Below are positions 43,714 to 51,963 of a DNA stretch of 64,000 nt, one piece after another. The stretch spans positions 62,001 to 126,000 of the forward strand of contig NZ_WMIC01000004.1 in assembly GCF_009711135.1 (NCBI RefSeq). Reading direction: 5' to 3'. How positions within the stretch are numbered: position 1 is the stretch's first letter; each line of letters begins with the position of its first letter. This DNA comes from Flavobacterium sp. LC2016-01. GTDB taxonomy: Bacteria > Bacteroidota > Bacteroidia > Flavobacteriales > Flavobacteriaceae. Both the position numbers and the translations under genes were made by a program. The notes under the pieces are model-generated. The model was not told the origin of the DNA. It ran no database searches and saw only the letters and a list, made by a program, of their open reading frames with translations.

Positions 43714-44044
43714 CTTAAACGGTTTTATCAGATAAACTTTTGGAAATATGCAATAAAAATGTGAAGTTGGATTGAATAATCATTTACAGGAAGTCTTCTT
43801 AAAAATATTTGTTAACTAGTATATACTATTGACAACATCACACTTATCACAGCCAAGCAGGGTAGGTATCTGACAAAGGTTAAGGTTTATCTATTGTCAA
43901 ATATATGATATTAAACTTACAAATCATCAGAAAGACTTTTGATTTGTCGAATGCTATTTATAGAAACGTGGGTATAAAATTGGCAGTTTTATTACGGTCA
44001 TTAATAAATTTTTAAGCTCAACTGAACAGTGGTTCTGGTCATCT

Positions 44045-44072
44045 ATGGCAGTGAGAACGGGACTTGAACCCT
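44045..44072 (-). pseudogene. tRNA 3'-end fragment 2
   Basis: On the minus strand it shows GGGTTCAAGTCCCGT (the GGTTCRANYCC T-loop signature), followed by TCTCACT, G and an encoded CCA at the end (44045-44047). The outer T-stem pairs are imperfect, and no upstream anticodon or D-arm is found. It differs in sequence from fragment 1, so two tRNA targets are implied. Confidence 0.65.
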
Positions 44073-44296
44073 TTATAAAAAAAAACTAAAAAAACAACGT
44101 ATCTAAAAGTTTAGAACCTTAACTTTAGAAGGTATGATTTCATTAGGCATCTGATTTTTAAATATATCAAGTATCTGGATTTAGTCCTAAATCTTTGATT
44201 GTTAATTATTATAACTTTTCAGGATGTAGTAATGTTTTGAACTTAAATTTTCAAGTAGTTGTTTTAAAATAGTTTAAACTGTTTCTTGAAAATAGA

Positions 44297-44313
44297 TGCA
44301 CCGATTCTGCACC
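44297..44313. other. Paired-hexamer site C
   Basis: TGCACC at 44297-44302 and 44308-44313 repeats at 11-bp spacing with GATTC between. The hexamer differs from sites A and D (TGCCAC), but the two halves match each other. Confidence 0.4.
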
Positions 44314-44405
44314 CAATTTTACATTATTATTGATTCGCTTATATATATATCATAAATATGTATAAAAGATTCGAATCTGAATTGCTTGTTTTTAGAAACA
44401 CAGTG

Positions 44406-44422
44406 TGCCACGATTCTGCCAC
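44406..44422. other. Paired-hexamer site D
   Basis: TGCCAC at 44406-44411 and 44417-44422 repeats at 11-bp spacing with GATTC between. With flanks, GTGCCACGATTCTGCCAC differs from site A by one base. Confidence 0.45.
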
Positions 44423-44530
44423 AAAAACAAAAACATTAAACTTAGGTGTAATTCTTATAAGTTCTATTTGGGAAAAACAAGTGAAAAATTAATTTTTATT
44501 AGAATTTTAATCCCCGATGTCGAAAGTAAC

Positions 44531-44594
44531 ATTCCTTTATTTACAATAGGATATAGACCGTAATTCCTTTATTTACAATAGGATATAGACCGTA
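44531..44594. repeat. Perfect tandem duplication of 32 bp
   Basis: The segment starting ATTCCTTTATTTACAATAGG at 44531-44562 is repeated without a mismatch at 44563-44594. It lies about 430 bp upstream of the GTPase operon. A perfect duplication in otherwise degenerate DNA suggests a recent event. Confidence 0.9.
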
Positions 44595-45026
44595 ACGTAC
44601 ACTTATTTAGCTAAGATGACAAGGCAACAGCAAACAAAAATTATCGAAATAAGGGTTCTTATTTGTTTGATCTTTTTTACTTATTTAAAAGAATGTATTA
44701 ATCTAACGGTTACACGAATGTATTTAACTAATTTTAAGGCTTGATCTTTAAGTCTCTGTTAAATTAAACTTTGAAATCAAATTCTTCATAGTATTATAAA
44801 TTTGAAAGAGGGAATTTGTATTGGTAAGATGTTAGTGTTATTTGAACTTTACAGGTTTAATTTTCGTTTATGCTAAGTTTCTATTTCGTATTAATCTTAA
44901 TAATGTAATGTGTAAAATTAATAACCTAAAGAATAGGAAGAATTCTATTTTAAATAGTGTGATTTTATATCTACTTATCTAAATATAATTTTAACTTTAT
45001 AATATATAACACTTAACTAATAAAAT

Positions 45027-45332
45027 TTGTCAAAATTAAATATTACAATAGGTCATAAATTAAGCTTGCTGGAGGCTGAGAAAAGATTAAAATTATTTTG
45101 TACTTCTGCACCAAAAAGATTTGCAGGAGAAGTAGACGAATTAAAATTTACTTGGCGTGAAAATGTTAATAATTTTAGTTTCCGAATTGGAAATGTTAAA
45201 ATTAATGGTACTTTAGCTTTAAAGAATGATTCAATAGTTATCGTTAGTAGTATTCCATTTGCTTTTCTTATATTTAAGACTCAAATTGTCAATGTTATCA
45301 AGCAATACGCTAAAGAAATTTTAGAAAGTTAA
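45027..45332 (+). CDS. PHA-granule-regulator-like small protein heading the GTPase operon
   Basis: The protein has 101 residues and begins at a TTG (45027-45029). The start is chosen because MSKLNITIGHKLSLLEAEKRL aligns with the beginning of the 'polyhydroxyalkanoic acid system' family (start MSKI.I...HSL...EA). The family pattern continues through LKFTWRENVNNFSF, VKINGTLALKNDSIVIV, PFAFLIFKTQIVNVIKQYAKEIL. Despite the family name, nothing here concerns PHA synthesis. It stands 27 bp before the phosphoesterase gene and shares its composition, so it is probably the first gene of the operon. Whether it is part of the conflict system or a chance neighbour cannot be told from one genome. Confidence 0.6.
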   Translation: MSKLNITIGHKLSLLEAEKRLKLFCTSAPKRFAGEVDELKFTWRENVNNFSFRIGNVKINGTLALKNDSIVIVSSIPFAFLIFKTQIVNVIKQYAKEILES

Positions 45333-45359
45333 TTAACAGTAATCTGCAAAAAGAAGTAA

Positions 45360-46730
45360 ATGGGATTGAAAATTTTACATTTATCTGATATACATTTTAA
45401 GAATTATAAAGATTTACAGTATCTTGATCTTGATAAGGATATTCAAAGAGAGATTGAGATTGATTTGGGCTTTTTGAGGCCAACCTACGGTCAAATTGAC
45501 ATAATATTAATTGGAGGTGATATTGCTTTTTCAGGAACTGAAGAGGAATTTGATATTGCAGATGCATGGATTAATCTTATTTGTACAATTACTGGATGTA
45601 AACTAGAAAATGTATTAACAGTGCCAGGTAATCATGATGTTGATCGATCTAAAATTAATGCAGCAGTTAAATCAATTCAATCTCTATTTAAAGGTTTAAG
45701 AGGGAGAGGAGATATTGATCGCAATATTGCAGATTACATGGCAGATGCTGAATCTGCCTCAATTTTATTAAGTCCTTTGCAGAATTACAGAACTTTTGCG
45801 CAGAAATATGGATCAGTTCCAGAAACGTCCAATAATCTATATTGGGAAAAAGATTTCATTTTGGATCGTAGAATTTTGCGGATACGAGGGGTTAATTCAG
45901 CATTAATTTCTAACAAACATGATGATGAACATACCTCCAAATTGGTATTAGGATCTCATCAAAGTAAAATCGTTCGGAATGCAGGAGTAATTACTTTTGT
46001 AGTTTGTCATCATCCTCCACAGTGGTTATATGATGGTGATGAAGTAAGAAGGGATTTTAATGCTAGAGCTAAAGTTCATCTTTTTGGTCATAAACATTCA
46101 TTCGGCTCTGATCGTGTCAATGATACTCTCGTATTATCTGCGGGAGCCATGCAGCCTGCCAGAAATGAAACGGAATGGGAACCTAGGTATAACTTAATTG
46201 ATGTTTCCATTGATGAGGAAAATGCACCTAAGCAATTATGTATTAAACTATACAAGAGAAAATGGGATAAAACTGACCAATGTTTTATTGCTGAATTTTC
46301 AAAAGGTGGAATAATTTATGAGGAACATAATTTGCCTTTATCAGATCATGAGTTGTTAAAAAATAATGTTGTAGAGGATAAAATTAAGGAAAAAGTTAAT
46401 GAAGAAAAAGTTAATGAAGAAGAAGTTAATGAAGAAGAAGTAAATGAAAGCGAATCAAAAGATTTTATTATGACGCAAGAAGTAATTGATCCACGATCAC
46501 CTGATCCAAAAAGAAAATTAGCCTTTATGTTTCTTGGGCTGCCCTATCATGTTAAATTAAATATAGCAGTTAAATTATCTTTGATAGACGATAGCGATAG
46601 AAATCTTGAGGAGATAAGAAAAGCACAAAAGTATTTTGAAAGAGCTACTGAGCGTGATCTATTAGGTAAACTATGGGATGAGGTAGTTCAAGTTTTAAAT
46701 TCACCATTACCTAACCCGTTTAAAAAATAA
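45360..46730 (+). CDS. Calcineurin-like phosphoesterase with adaptor domain; predicted effector
   Basis: The protein has 456 residues. The metallophosphoesterase core carries all usual motifs: Asp10/His12 (HLSDIHF), Asp54 (GGDIAFSG), Asn91-His92-Asp93 (PGNHD), His217 (VVCHHPP) and GHKH (243-246). It should hydrolyse phosphodiester or nucleotide substrates with two metal ions. Residues 346-365 are an acidic spacer built of near-identical pentapeptides (VNEEE). Residues about 385-456 (FMFLGLPYHVKLNIAVKL..., ending DLLGKLWDEVVQVLN) form a separate helical domain, in the position where I recall a 'GTPase-associated adaptor' at the C-terminus of effectors in such systems. The next gene starts 3 bp after the stop. 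The core assignment is firm; effector role and adaptor are inference. Confidence 0.88.
   Translation: MGLKILHLSDIHFKNYKDLQYLDLDKDIQREIEIDLGFLRPTYGQIDIILIGGDIAFSGTEEEFDIADAWINLICTITGCKLENVLTVPGNHDVDRSKINAAVKSIQSLFKGLRGRGDIDRNIADYMADAESASILLSPLQNYRTFAQKYGSVPETSNNLYWEKDFILDRRILRIRGVNSALISNKHDDEHTSKLVLGSHQSKIVRNAGVITFVVCHHPPQWLYDGDEVRRDFNARAKVHLFGHKHSFGSDRVNDTLVLSAGAMQPARNETEWEPRYNLIDVSIDEENAPKQLCIKLYKRKWDKTDQCFIAEFSKGGIIYEEHNLPLSDHELLKNNVVEDKIKEKVNEEKVNEEEVNEEEVNESESKDFIMTQEVIDPRSPDPKRKLAFMFLGLPYHVKLNIAVKLSLIDDSDRNLEEIRKAQKYFERATERDLLGKLWDEVVQVLNSPLPNPFKK
46395..46454 (+). repeat. 15-bp coding repeat in the phosphoesterase linker
   Basis: Four tandem units GTTAATGAAGAAGAA (46395, 46410, 46425, 46440; the first and last imperfect) encode VNEEK-VNEEE-VNEEE-VNESE. 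Copy-number change would lengthen the spacer between catalytic and adaptor domains without a frameshift. Confidence 0.85.
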
Positions 46731-46732
46731 CT

Positions 46733-47776
46733 ATGATTAAAAATTTACCAAATTGGTATAGAGTAGTAACAGTTGGCTCATTCAAAGAAGAAACTTTAGA
46801 GAAAAGAAGTCTAACAATTGCAGCAGTACTTAAGGAAAAGAATTATGAGTGGATTTTAGAATGTATTAGATTATATTTAGGAAAACCATTACTTAACAGA
46901 AATTTTGAAAGTGAATTTTTTGCAGCTTTTTTTAACGACGATGCAATGCTTATTGAAGTAGAATTTGGACTTGAAAAAAGGGTTTTAGCAGGTGCGATAA
47001 TTGCACAAAAAATTGAAAGTAATACAAAGGATAGTATCAAAACTGCATTATCATTGATATCAGCAAAATTTGGAATGTTGGATTCTTCCATCATAAATAT
47101 TGATGTAGTCCAATTTGCTATAGATTACGTGAGTAATAGTTCAATTACGGCAAGAGAAACAAAGACAGTCGAATTGACGCCTACAAAAAACACGCCTTTA
47201 AAAGAAGAAGGAGCGACAGTTGAAACGCTAATTTCACATGTGAAAAATTTAACCGCGAATTTCAAGATTGTTGAAAAAAATGCTGAAAATCAAAAAAAAA
47301 TATTAGAATACAATTTAGATATATTAAAGGAAGAATCACAAATTCATTGGTGGATTTTTAGATCTTATAGTAGTCTTTTAGGAAAACCTTTCAAAGAATT
47401 AGTGGGCGCAGTTGGTCCTTTTGCAATCGCGCAGGAATTATTCGAACTAATAAATATAATGCCGCCACCATCTAATTTTAAAGAATTTTTAAAAATAACT
47501 ATTGCCATTACGCAAGATGGACTGACAAAAGAATATTCAATAAAGGACTGTATAGAAGTTCTGGCTGCTGACTTTCAAAAGCATATATTTGAATATGACT
47601 TTAATATCTATGATAATATATGTCCTTTATTTTTGGCATTTTCTGAAGCAATAGATAATGAAGTTTCTTGGAGTTCGATTTTTGAAAAAAAGACTAGTTT
47701 AAAGACAGATGCACACTTTAGTTCGATTGATTTGGCAGAGCAGTTTTTAATCGAGCAGACTTTATTAAATCAATAA
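46733..47776 (+). CDS. GASH-like helical protein of a GTPase-associated system
   Basis: The protein has 347 residues and no signal peptide. The N-terminal half is a mixed alpha-beta region (WYRVVTVGSFKEETLEKRSL). A coiled-coil covers about 165-200 (VETLISHVKNLTANFKIVEKN...). It is followed by QIHWWIFRSYSSLLGKPFKELV (His205, Trp206, Trp207) and FAIAQELFELINIMPPPSNFKEFL. This WW-x-F-x-x-x-S-x-x-L block plus the 'hAxEL...xPPP' stretch is what I remember as the 'GTPase-associated system helical' domain. It is translated just after the phosphoesterase and 10 bp before the first GTPase gene. It probably bridges effector and GTPases. No enzymatic residues are visible. Confidence 0.75.
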   Translation: MIKNLPNWYRVVTVGSFKEETLEKRSLTIAAVLKEKNYEWILECIRLYLGKPLLNRNFESEFFAAFFNDDAMLIEVEFGLEKRVLAGAIIAQKIESNTKDSIKTALSLISAKFGMLDSSIINIDVVQFAIDYVSNSSITARETKTVELTPTKNTPLKEEGATVETLISHVKNLTANFKIVEKNAENQKKILEYNLDILKEESQIHWWIFRSYSSLLGKPFKELVGAVGPFAIAQELFELINIMPPPSNFKEFLKITIAITQDGLTKEYSIKDCIEVLAADFQKHIFEYDFNIYDNICPLFLAFSEAIDNEVSWSSIFEKKTSLKTDAHFSSIDLAEQFLIEQTLLNQ

Positions 47777-47786
47777 TTAGAGTCTT

Positions 47787-48842
47787 ATGGCAATATGTAA
47801 AGAAGAAGGATGTTCGGTACTGACAACTGGAAAATGTGTTAATGGTTTAGAAATAGATATTTGTCCTCATTATTCTAGTGAAAGTAATGAAAGTGATGAT
47901 CAAGATGATTTGATTGAAGATGACGAAAATGAAGATGAAAATATTGAAGACGACGATAATAATACTTGGGCAAATAGTGAAGATTTAATTGATGTTCACT
48001 CCGGTAAAGCAATGACGATTGAAGATGTAGATAAACTTGCTAAATTGTCTTTAACAAGACTGGTAGTTTTAGCTGGTATGCCAGAAGCTGGAAAAACTAC
48101 TTTACTTCTTAGTTTGATACATATGTTTTCCACTAAGCCCTCGTATGAAGGTTATATATTTGCAGGTTCAGATACGCTTTTAGATTTTGAAGAAAAAAGC
48201 CATCTTTCAAAAATTGATTCAGAAATTGAAATTCCATTAACAGGTAGGACCCCCTTTGGTGAACCTACTTTTATGCATCTTAAGGTTACCGATCAAATGC
48301 AAGAAGGGAATAAAGTTGACCTTATATTTACAGACATATCTGGTGAAACATTTAAAGCTTTGAAAGATTCCACCGAAGAGTGCAGAAAATTTGACCTTTG
48401 TCGTAGAGCTGACCATTTTGTGTTATTTTTTGATACTAAAAAACTTACATCGTATAAAGAGCGAGCTAGTTCCAAAAGTGCTGGTCTTGGAATTCTTCGT
48501 AGTTTAATTGAGGCAGAAAGTCTCTTGCCACATACTAATATACAAATTGTGTTTTCTAGGTGGGATCTATTCGATGACGGTTCTTCACCGGAGATACATG
48601 AAGAATTTTTAAATTTGCTTAAGCAAGAAATTAAAAATAAATATGGACTAATTTTTAATATTACTTTTCATGAAAGTGCATGCAGACCTAAAGGCAACAA
48701 TTTTAATTTTGGCCATGGACTAGATAATATATTCTTAGAATGGGTTAACAAATCACAGTTAGACAGCAATGTTATTCGAGAGTTTGAAATAGAAGAAGAT
48801 AGTGAGTTGCGTCAATTTATGAAATTTAAATTTAATAATTAG
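47787..48842 (+). CDS. P-loop GTPase with N-terminal zinc-ribbon-like motif (double-GTPase 2 type)
   Basis: The protein has 351 residues. Cys4, Cys9, Cys17, Cys26 and His28 (CKEEGCS..., GKCVNG, DICPH) form a probable zinc-binding cluster. A strongly acidic linker follows (35-60). The GTPase core has a P-loop GMPEAGKTT (97-105), the FAGSDTLLDFEEKSHL segment, the G3-type DISGE (183-187) and a G4-like SRWD (257-260). This combination matches the double-GTPase 2 group of TRAFAC-like GTPases described by comparative genomics. It should bind and switch on GTP, possibly on a membrane or with the second GTPase. It stops 1 bp before the start of the next GTPase gene. The specific family assignment is from memory. 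Confidence 0.8.
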   Translation: MAICKEEGCSVLTTGKCVNGLEIDICPHYSSESNESDDQDDLIEDDENEDENIEDDDNNTWANSEDLIDVHSGKAMTIEDVDKLAKLSLTRLVVLAGMPEAGKTTLLLSLIHMFSTKPSYEGYIFAGSDTLLDFEEKSHLSKIDSEIEIPLTGRTPFGEPTFMHLKVTDQMQEGNKVDLIFTDISGETFKALKDSTEECRKFDLCRRADHFVLFFDTKKLTSYKERASSKSAGLGILRSLIEAESLLPHTNIQIVFSRWDLFDDGSSPEIHEEFLNLLKQEIKNKYGLIFNITFHESACRPKGNNFNFGHGLDNIFLEWVNKSQLDSNVIREFEIEEDSELRQFMKFKFNN

Positions 48843-48843
48843 T

Positions 48844-49722
48844 ATGACAGAGATATCAAACAAATGTATGTTCTTAGGCTTGCCAAATTCTGGTAAGTCT
48901 TCGTTTATTGGAGCTCTTTGGCATGTAATGGAAACTAGTGAAATTGAAGCAAATTACACAGTCAAAATCCAGCCTGAAGACAGAGAACATCTAAATATGT
49001 TAAGACAATCTTTTTTGGATTGTATTGCACCGGAAAGGACTAAGACTGGATTTGTTAAGAATATTAAATTGTCAATAGTTGAAAAAAATAGCGGTGTGGT
49101 AAGCGATTTTATTTTTCCAGATCTTTCAGGAGAAACCTATTCTAGTCAATTTTCTTATCGAAAAATGACAAAGGAATACGTAGATCAAATCAAAGAATGT
49201 AATGGTCTAATGTTATTTGTTAATCCCGATTATATTAAAAGTCCAAACTTAATCAGTGATATTTCATTTCTCCTCGGTGAAGATAAAGCAGTTACAGAAG
49301 AAACAATGACCTCTGAGCATGTACCATGGGAAATTGAAATGACTCAAACGCAGGTGGTTATAGTTGACGTGCTTCAGATGATAGTGCGTCACATCAATAA
49401 GCCTATCAAAATCTGCTTAATTATTTCAGCTTGGGATTTAATTAAAACACTGCCAGGGGATGATGGTGCTCAAACGCCTGTGAAATGGTTAGGTAATCGG
49501 ATGCCCCTCTTAAAACAATATTTAGAAGCAAATAAGTCATCTTTCTTATATGAAACATTTGGTGTTAGTGCACAAGGCGGAAGTTACAAAGCAGAGGGAA
49601 AAGACACAATAGTAGAACAACTGTTGTTGAAAAATAAACAATCTGAAAGGATAATTGTGCAAAATGGAGATTCGCAATCAAATGATATTACGATGCCACT
49701 AAAATGGATTATTAATGGATAA
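48844..49722 (+). CDS. P-loop GTPase (double-GTPase 1 type)
   Basis: The protein has 292 residues. It opens with a P-loop, GLPNSGKSSFIGALW (12-26), and has a G3-type DLSGE (93-97) and a G4-like SAWD (195-198), the same order of motifs as in its neighbour at 47787. There is no zinc ribbon and no acidic linker. The C-terminus ends NDITMPLKWII, recalling the PL-x-W closing motif of the family. Both switch motifs keep 'SGE', suggesting that the Glu rather than Gln assists hydrolysis. The last 8 bp overlap the next gene (start 49715), so the GAP1-like protein is made in a fixed ratio with it. The two GTPases may form a heterodimer; this is inference. Confidence 0.8.
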   Translation: MTEISNKCMFLGLPNSGKSSFIGALWHVMETSEIEANYTVKIQPEDREHLNMLRQSFLDCIAPERTKTGFVKNIKLSIVEKNSGVVSDFIFPDLSGETYSSQFSYRKMTKEYVDQIKECNGLMLFVNPDYIKSPNLISDISFLLGEDKAVTEETMTSEHVPWEIEMTQTQVVIVDVLQMIVRHINKPIKICLIISAWDLIKTLPGDDGAQTPVKWLGNRMPLLKQYLEANKSSFLYETFGVSAQGGSYKAEGKDTIVEQLLLKNKQSERIIVQNGDSQSNDITMPLKWIING

Positions 49723-51727
49723 AGTGGGGGCGATAAAAATTCAACAAACCTTACATGGTTACAAAAATGGGCATACATTGCTGGCATCATCAGTAGAACT
49801 GGATTCAGATTTAAAAAGAATTATGCTTCCAATAAGTGATATGTCTGGAAGCAGCATGGTTATTGGTTTTGAAAGCTACATTACCGGTTATCCGTTAAAG
49901 GATAGTAATTTGTATGCCATTGCCAGAACCTGGTATGCACCTGAAATGAAAAGACCTGGATGTGTTTATACACATACATTATTGATTGATTTTACAGACT
50001 TGCCTAAAATAAATGATATATTTCAAATAATGTCATTTTTTAAACGGCCAAGTTTGGAAAAGGTACAACTTTCTAAATATGAGAAGATATTAAATTATTT
50101 GCCTAATGAAGTATTTATTGATAAAAGTGTTATTTTAAGATCTGAAAATCTTATAAAGTCAGTTTTACTAGAGCTATATAGTGATCCTAAAAATTCTATA
50201 TTTATAAAAGGTGATAAGATGCATTCTGATTATGAAGTAATATTTTTGCTAATATGGAGACAGCAGTGGCCAAGATTGAGAAGAAATTTCAGTTTCTGTA
50301 CTGGGGCAATTTCTCCTAGAAATTTTCAAGGAGAGCTACTTAATTTACAGGCTGTTTCATCAAAAATAGATATCACTCATTCTGGAAGTAAAAATATTGT
50401 GGTAATTGATTCCAGAAGTCTGGAGATTAGATTAAGACCAGATTGGGTAGATTTTGCTTTTGAAAATTTGCTTAATACCTCAAGTAACTTAATCAGTTAC
50501 TTTAATTTTTTCGGATCTGATCTCAGTGCAAGTCGTAGCACATTTAAGCTTTTAACAGAAACTTATTTGTTCTTTATAAAACTTAAGCCTTCTATAACAG
50601 ATAGTATAGAATATTTTTCAAAAAACTTCCCATCGATTAAAGAAGGTAGAAGTTTGAAAAGTGCCATTTTTGGTGCAAATATGTCATCGTTCAGTAATTT
50701 TTTACCTCATTATACTGAGGAGGCATTTTTGTATTACTTTTCGATTTCGGATTATTACGAGACTTTTGATTATATGAAGTTAGATTTTAATAATCGATTT
50801 TGTAGCTATTGTTTAAGTTTAAATGAAAAAGCAATACAGCTATTACAAAAATTAATATTACAAGATTTAAACCAGCATGGAGAATCTGCCATAAATGATT
50901 TGGCTCACAAGTTGGATCACAATGAGAATTTGACAGGAATCTGGGCAAATGATAATCTTTCCTATCTTTTCCTTAATTTGAATCCCAATTTTGCATATGG
51001 AATAGACTTTTGGATTGGACAAAATAAAACTCATGCTGAAATTGTAGCAAGTCTTCAAAAATTAAACGTGGATACAAATATTGACTGGCAAATAATTATA
51101 AATAATTTAATTGAAATAAATTCACCCGTTGATCCACGGATTTTTAGTAGTAATTTTGAAATAGAAGATCTAATTCTTAATGCATTAAATAGTAGCAAGC
51201 AGGTTAAACTAGGAAGAAATTGGTTAGAACTCCTAACAGTAAAAGGCTCTATTAAATGGTTTAAAGCACAAAAAGATGTAAATGATTCTGTTATAGAAAT
51301 ACTTATTTACGTGTTTAATCCTAATTTAAGGGAGTTAGTAAATGTTGGATTTGTACATTGGCTAAAATATATTGAACGTGCACAGATGCAAAAGCAAAAA
51401 TCAATTTCAATTGATGTGAAATCTTTCCTACTTGCATTAGCGTTTAATAATAATGGTATTCAATCCAAAATTCTATTTGAAGTTTCATTTGAAGAAGTGT
51501 ATGATAAATTAGCTCAAGATAATTTAAATTTTGTTTCATGGCATCATATCGAATCTCATACCAAATCGTTGGGAATTTTTAAAAATTGGGATAAATGCAA
51601 AAAATTAATTAACGCAGTTGTAGATTGCTATATTGCAAATAAATGGGAAATAAACTCATTATTAAATAATATTGAGAAAAATGAACTACGCGAAAGAACT
51701 CTAATACAATACAAGCGCCGCAAATAG
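49715..51727 (+). CDS. GAP1-like partner protein of the GTPase system
   Basis: The protein has 670 residues. The N-terminal domain (about 1-130) starts IKIQQTLHGYKNGHTLLASS, then LPISDMSGSSMVIGFESYITGYPL, LYAIARTWYAPEMKRPGCVYTHTLL, which I recognise as the GAP1-N1 ('GTPase-associated protein 1') type. The rest is a large helical region without familiar enzymatic motifs. FSFCTGAISPR near 193 and LRRN in the preceding helix suggest a conserved middle domain. No membrane segment is seen. It is the last gene of the operon, overlapping the GTPase gene by 8 bp, and ends before a weak AT-only hairpin. It is thought to control the GTPases or sense a trigger, but no biochemistry can be inferred. Confidence 0.78.
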   Translation: MDKVGAIKIQQTLHGYKNGHTLLASSVELDSDLKRIMLPISDMSGSSMVIGFESYITGYPLKDSNLYAIARTWYAPEMKRPGCVYTHTLLIDFTDLPKINDIFQIMSFFKRPSLEKVQLSKYEKILNYLPNEVFIDKSVILRSENLIKSVLLELYSDPKNSIFIKGDKMHSDYEVIFLLIWRQQWPRLRRNFSFCTGAISPRNFQGELLNLQAVSSKIDITHSGSKNIVVIDSRSLEIRLRPDWVDFAFENLLNTSSNLISYFNFFGSDLSASRSTFKLLTETYLFFIKLKPSITDSIEYFSKNFPSIKEGRSLKSAIFGANMSSFSNFLPHYTEEAFLYYFSISDYYETFDYMKLDFNNRFCSYCLSLNEKAIQLLQKLILQDLNQHGESAINDLAHKLDHNENLTGIWANDNLSYLFLNLNPNFAYGIDFWIGQNKTHAEIVASLQKLNVDTNIDWQIIINNLIEINSPVDPRIFSSNFEIEDLILNALNSSKQVKLGRNWLELLTVKGSIKWFKAQKDVNDSVIEILIYVFNPNLRELVNVGFVHWLKYIERAQMQKQKSISIDVKSFLLALAFNNNGIQSKILFEVSFEEVYDKLAQDNLNFVSWHHIESHTKSLGIFKNWDKCKKLINAVVDCYIANKWEINSLLNNIEKNELRERTLIQYKRRK

Positions 51728-51815
51728 TTGGTGGTGTTGTACAGTGGTATTTTAATCTGATTTATTAGGTGAGTATTTTGCGCCATTCATTCTTTTATAA
51801 TTGTTTATTTAAACT

Positions 51816-51852
51816 AAAAAAATAAAATGACTCTCGGTTGTTTTATTTTTTT
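51816..51852. terminator. AT-only hairpin between convergent units
   Basis: AAAAAAATAAAA (51816-51827) and TTTTATTTTTTT (51841-51852) form a 12-bp stem with a 13-nt loop. It lies between the GAP1 gene stop (51727, plus) and the stop of the minus-strand gene at 51964, so it could end transcripts from both sides. All-AT pairing makes it weak. Confidence 0.5.
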
Positions 51853-51963
51853 ATGATCGTTTTCTAATTTTTTTCAGATCTTATTTTCAATTACTTAAAT
51901 TCTTATATTTGATTCTGACGTATGCGACAGAACCATTTACAATCGTAAACGTCTTTTTTAAAA

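Larger units (their letters stand above)
43714..45026. other. 1.3-kb gene-free AT-rich stretch
   Basis: I see no credible gene. It contains tRNA fragment 2 (44045-44072), the paired-hexamer sites C and D (44297-44313 and 44406-44422), a 32-bp tandem duplication (44531-44594), and the presumed promoter of the GTPase operon near 44990-45026 (TAACTTTA at 44992-44999 is a near match to the -7 box). Confidence 0.5.

Noticed and set aside
41826..44072. Complete tRNA genes at the T-arm-like sequences
   Set aside because: Neither site has D-arm or anticodon-arm sequences at the required distance; only the 3' ends are present.
44531..44594. CRISPR array
   Set aside because: The two 32-bp units are directly adjacent with no spacer and there is no third unit or cas gene.
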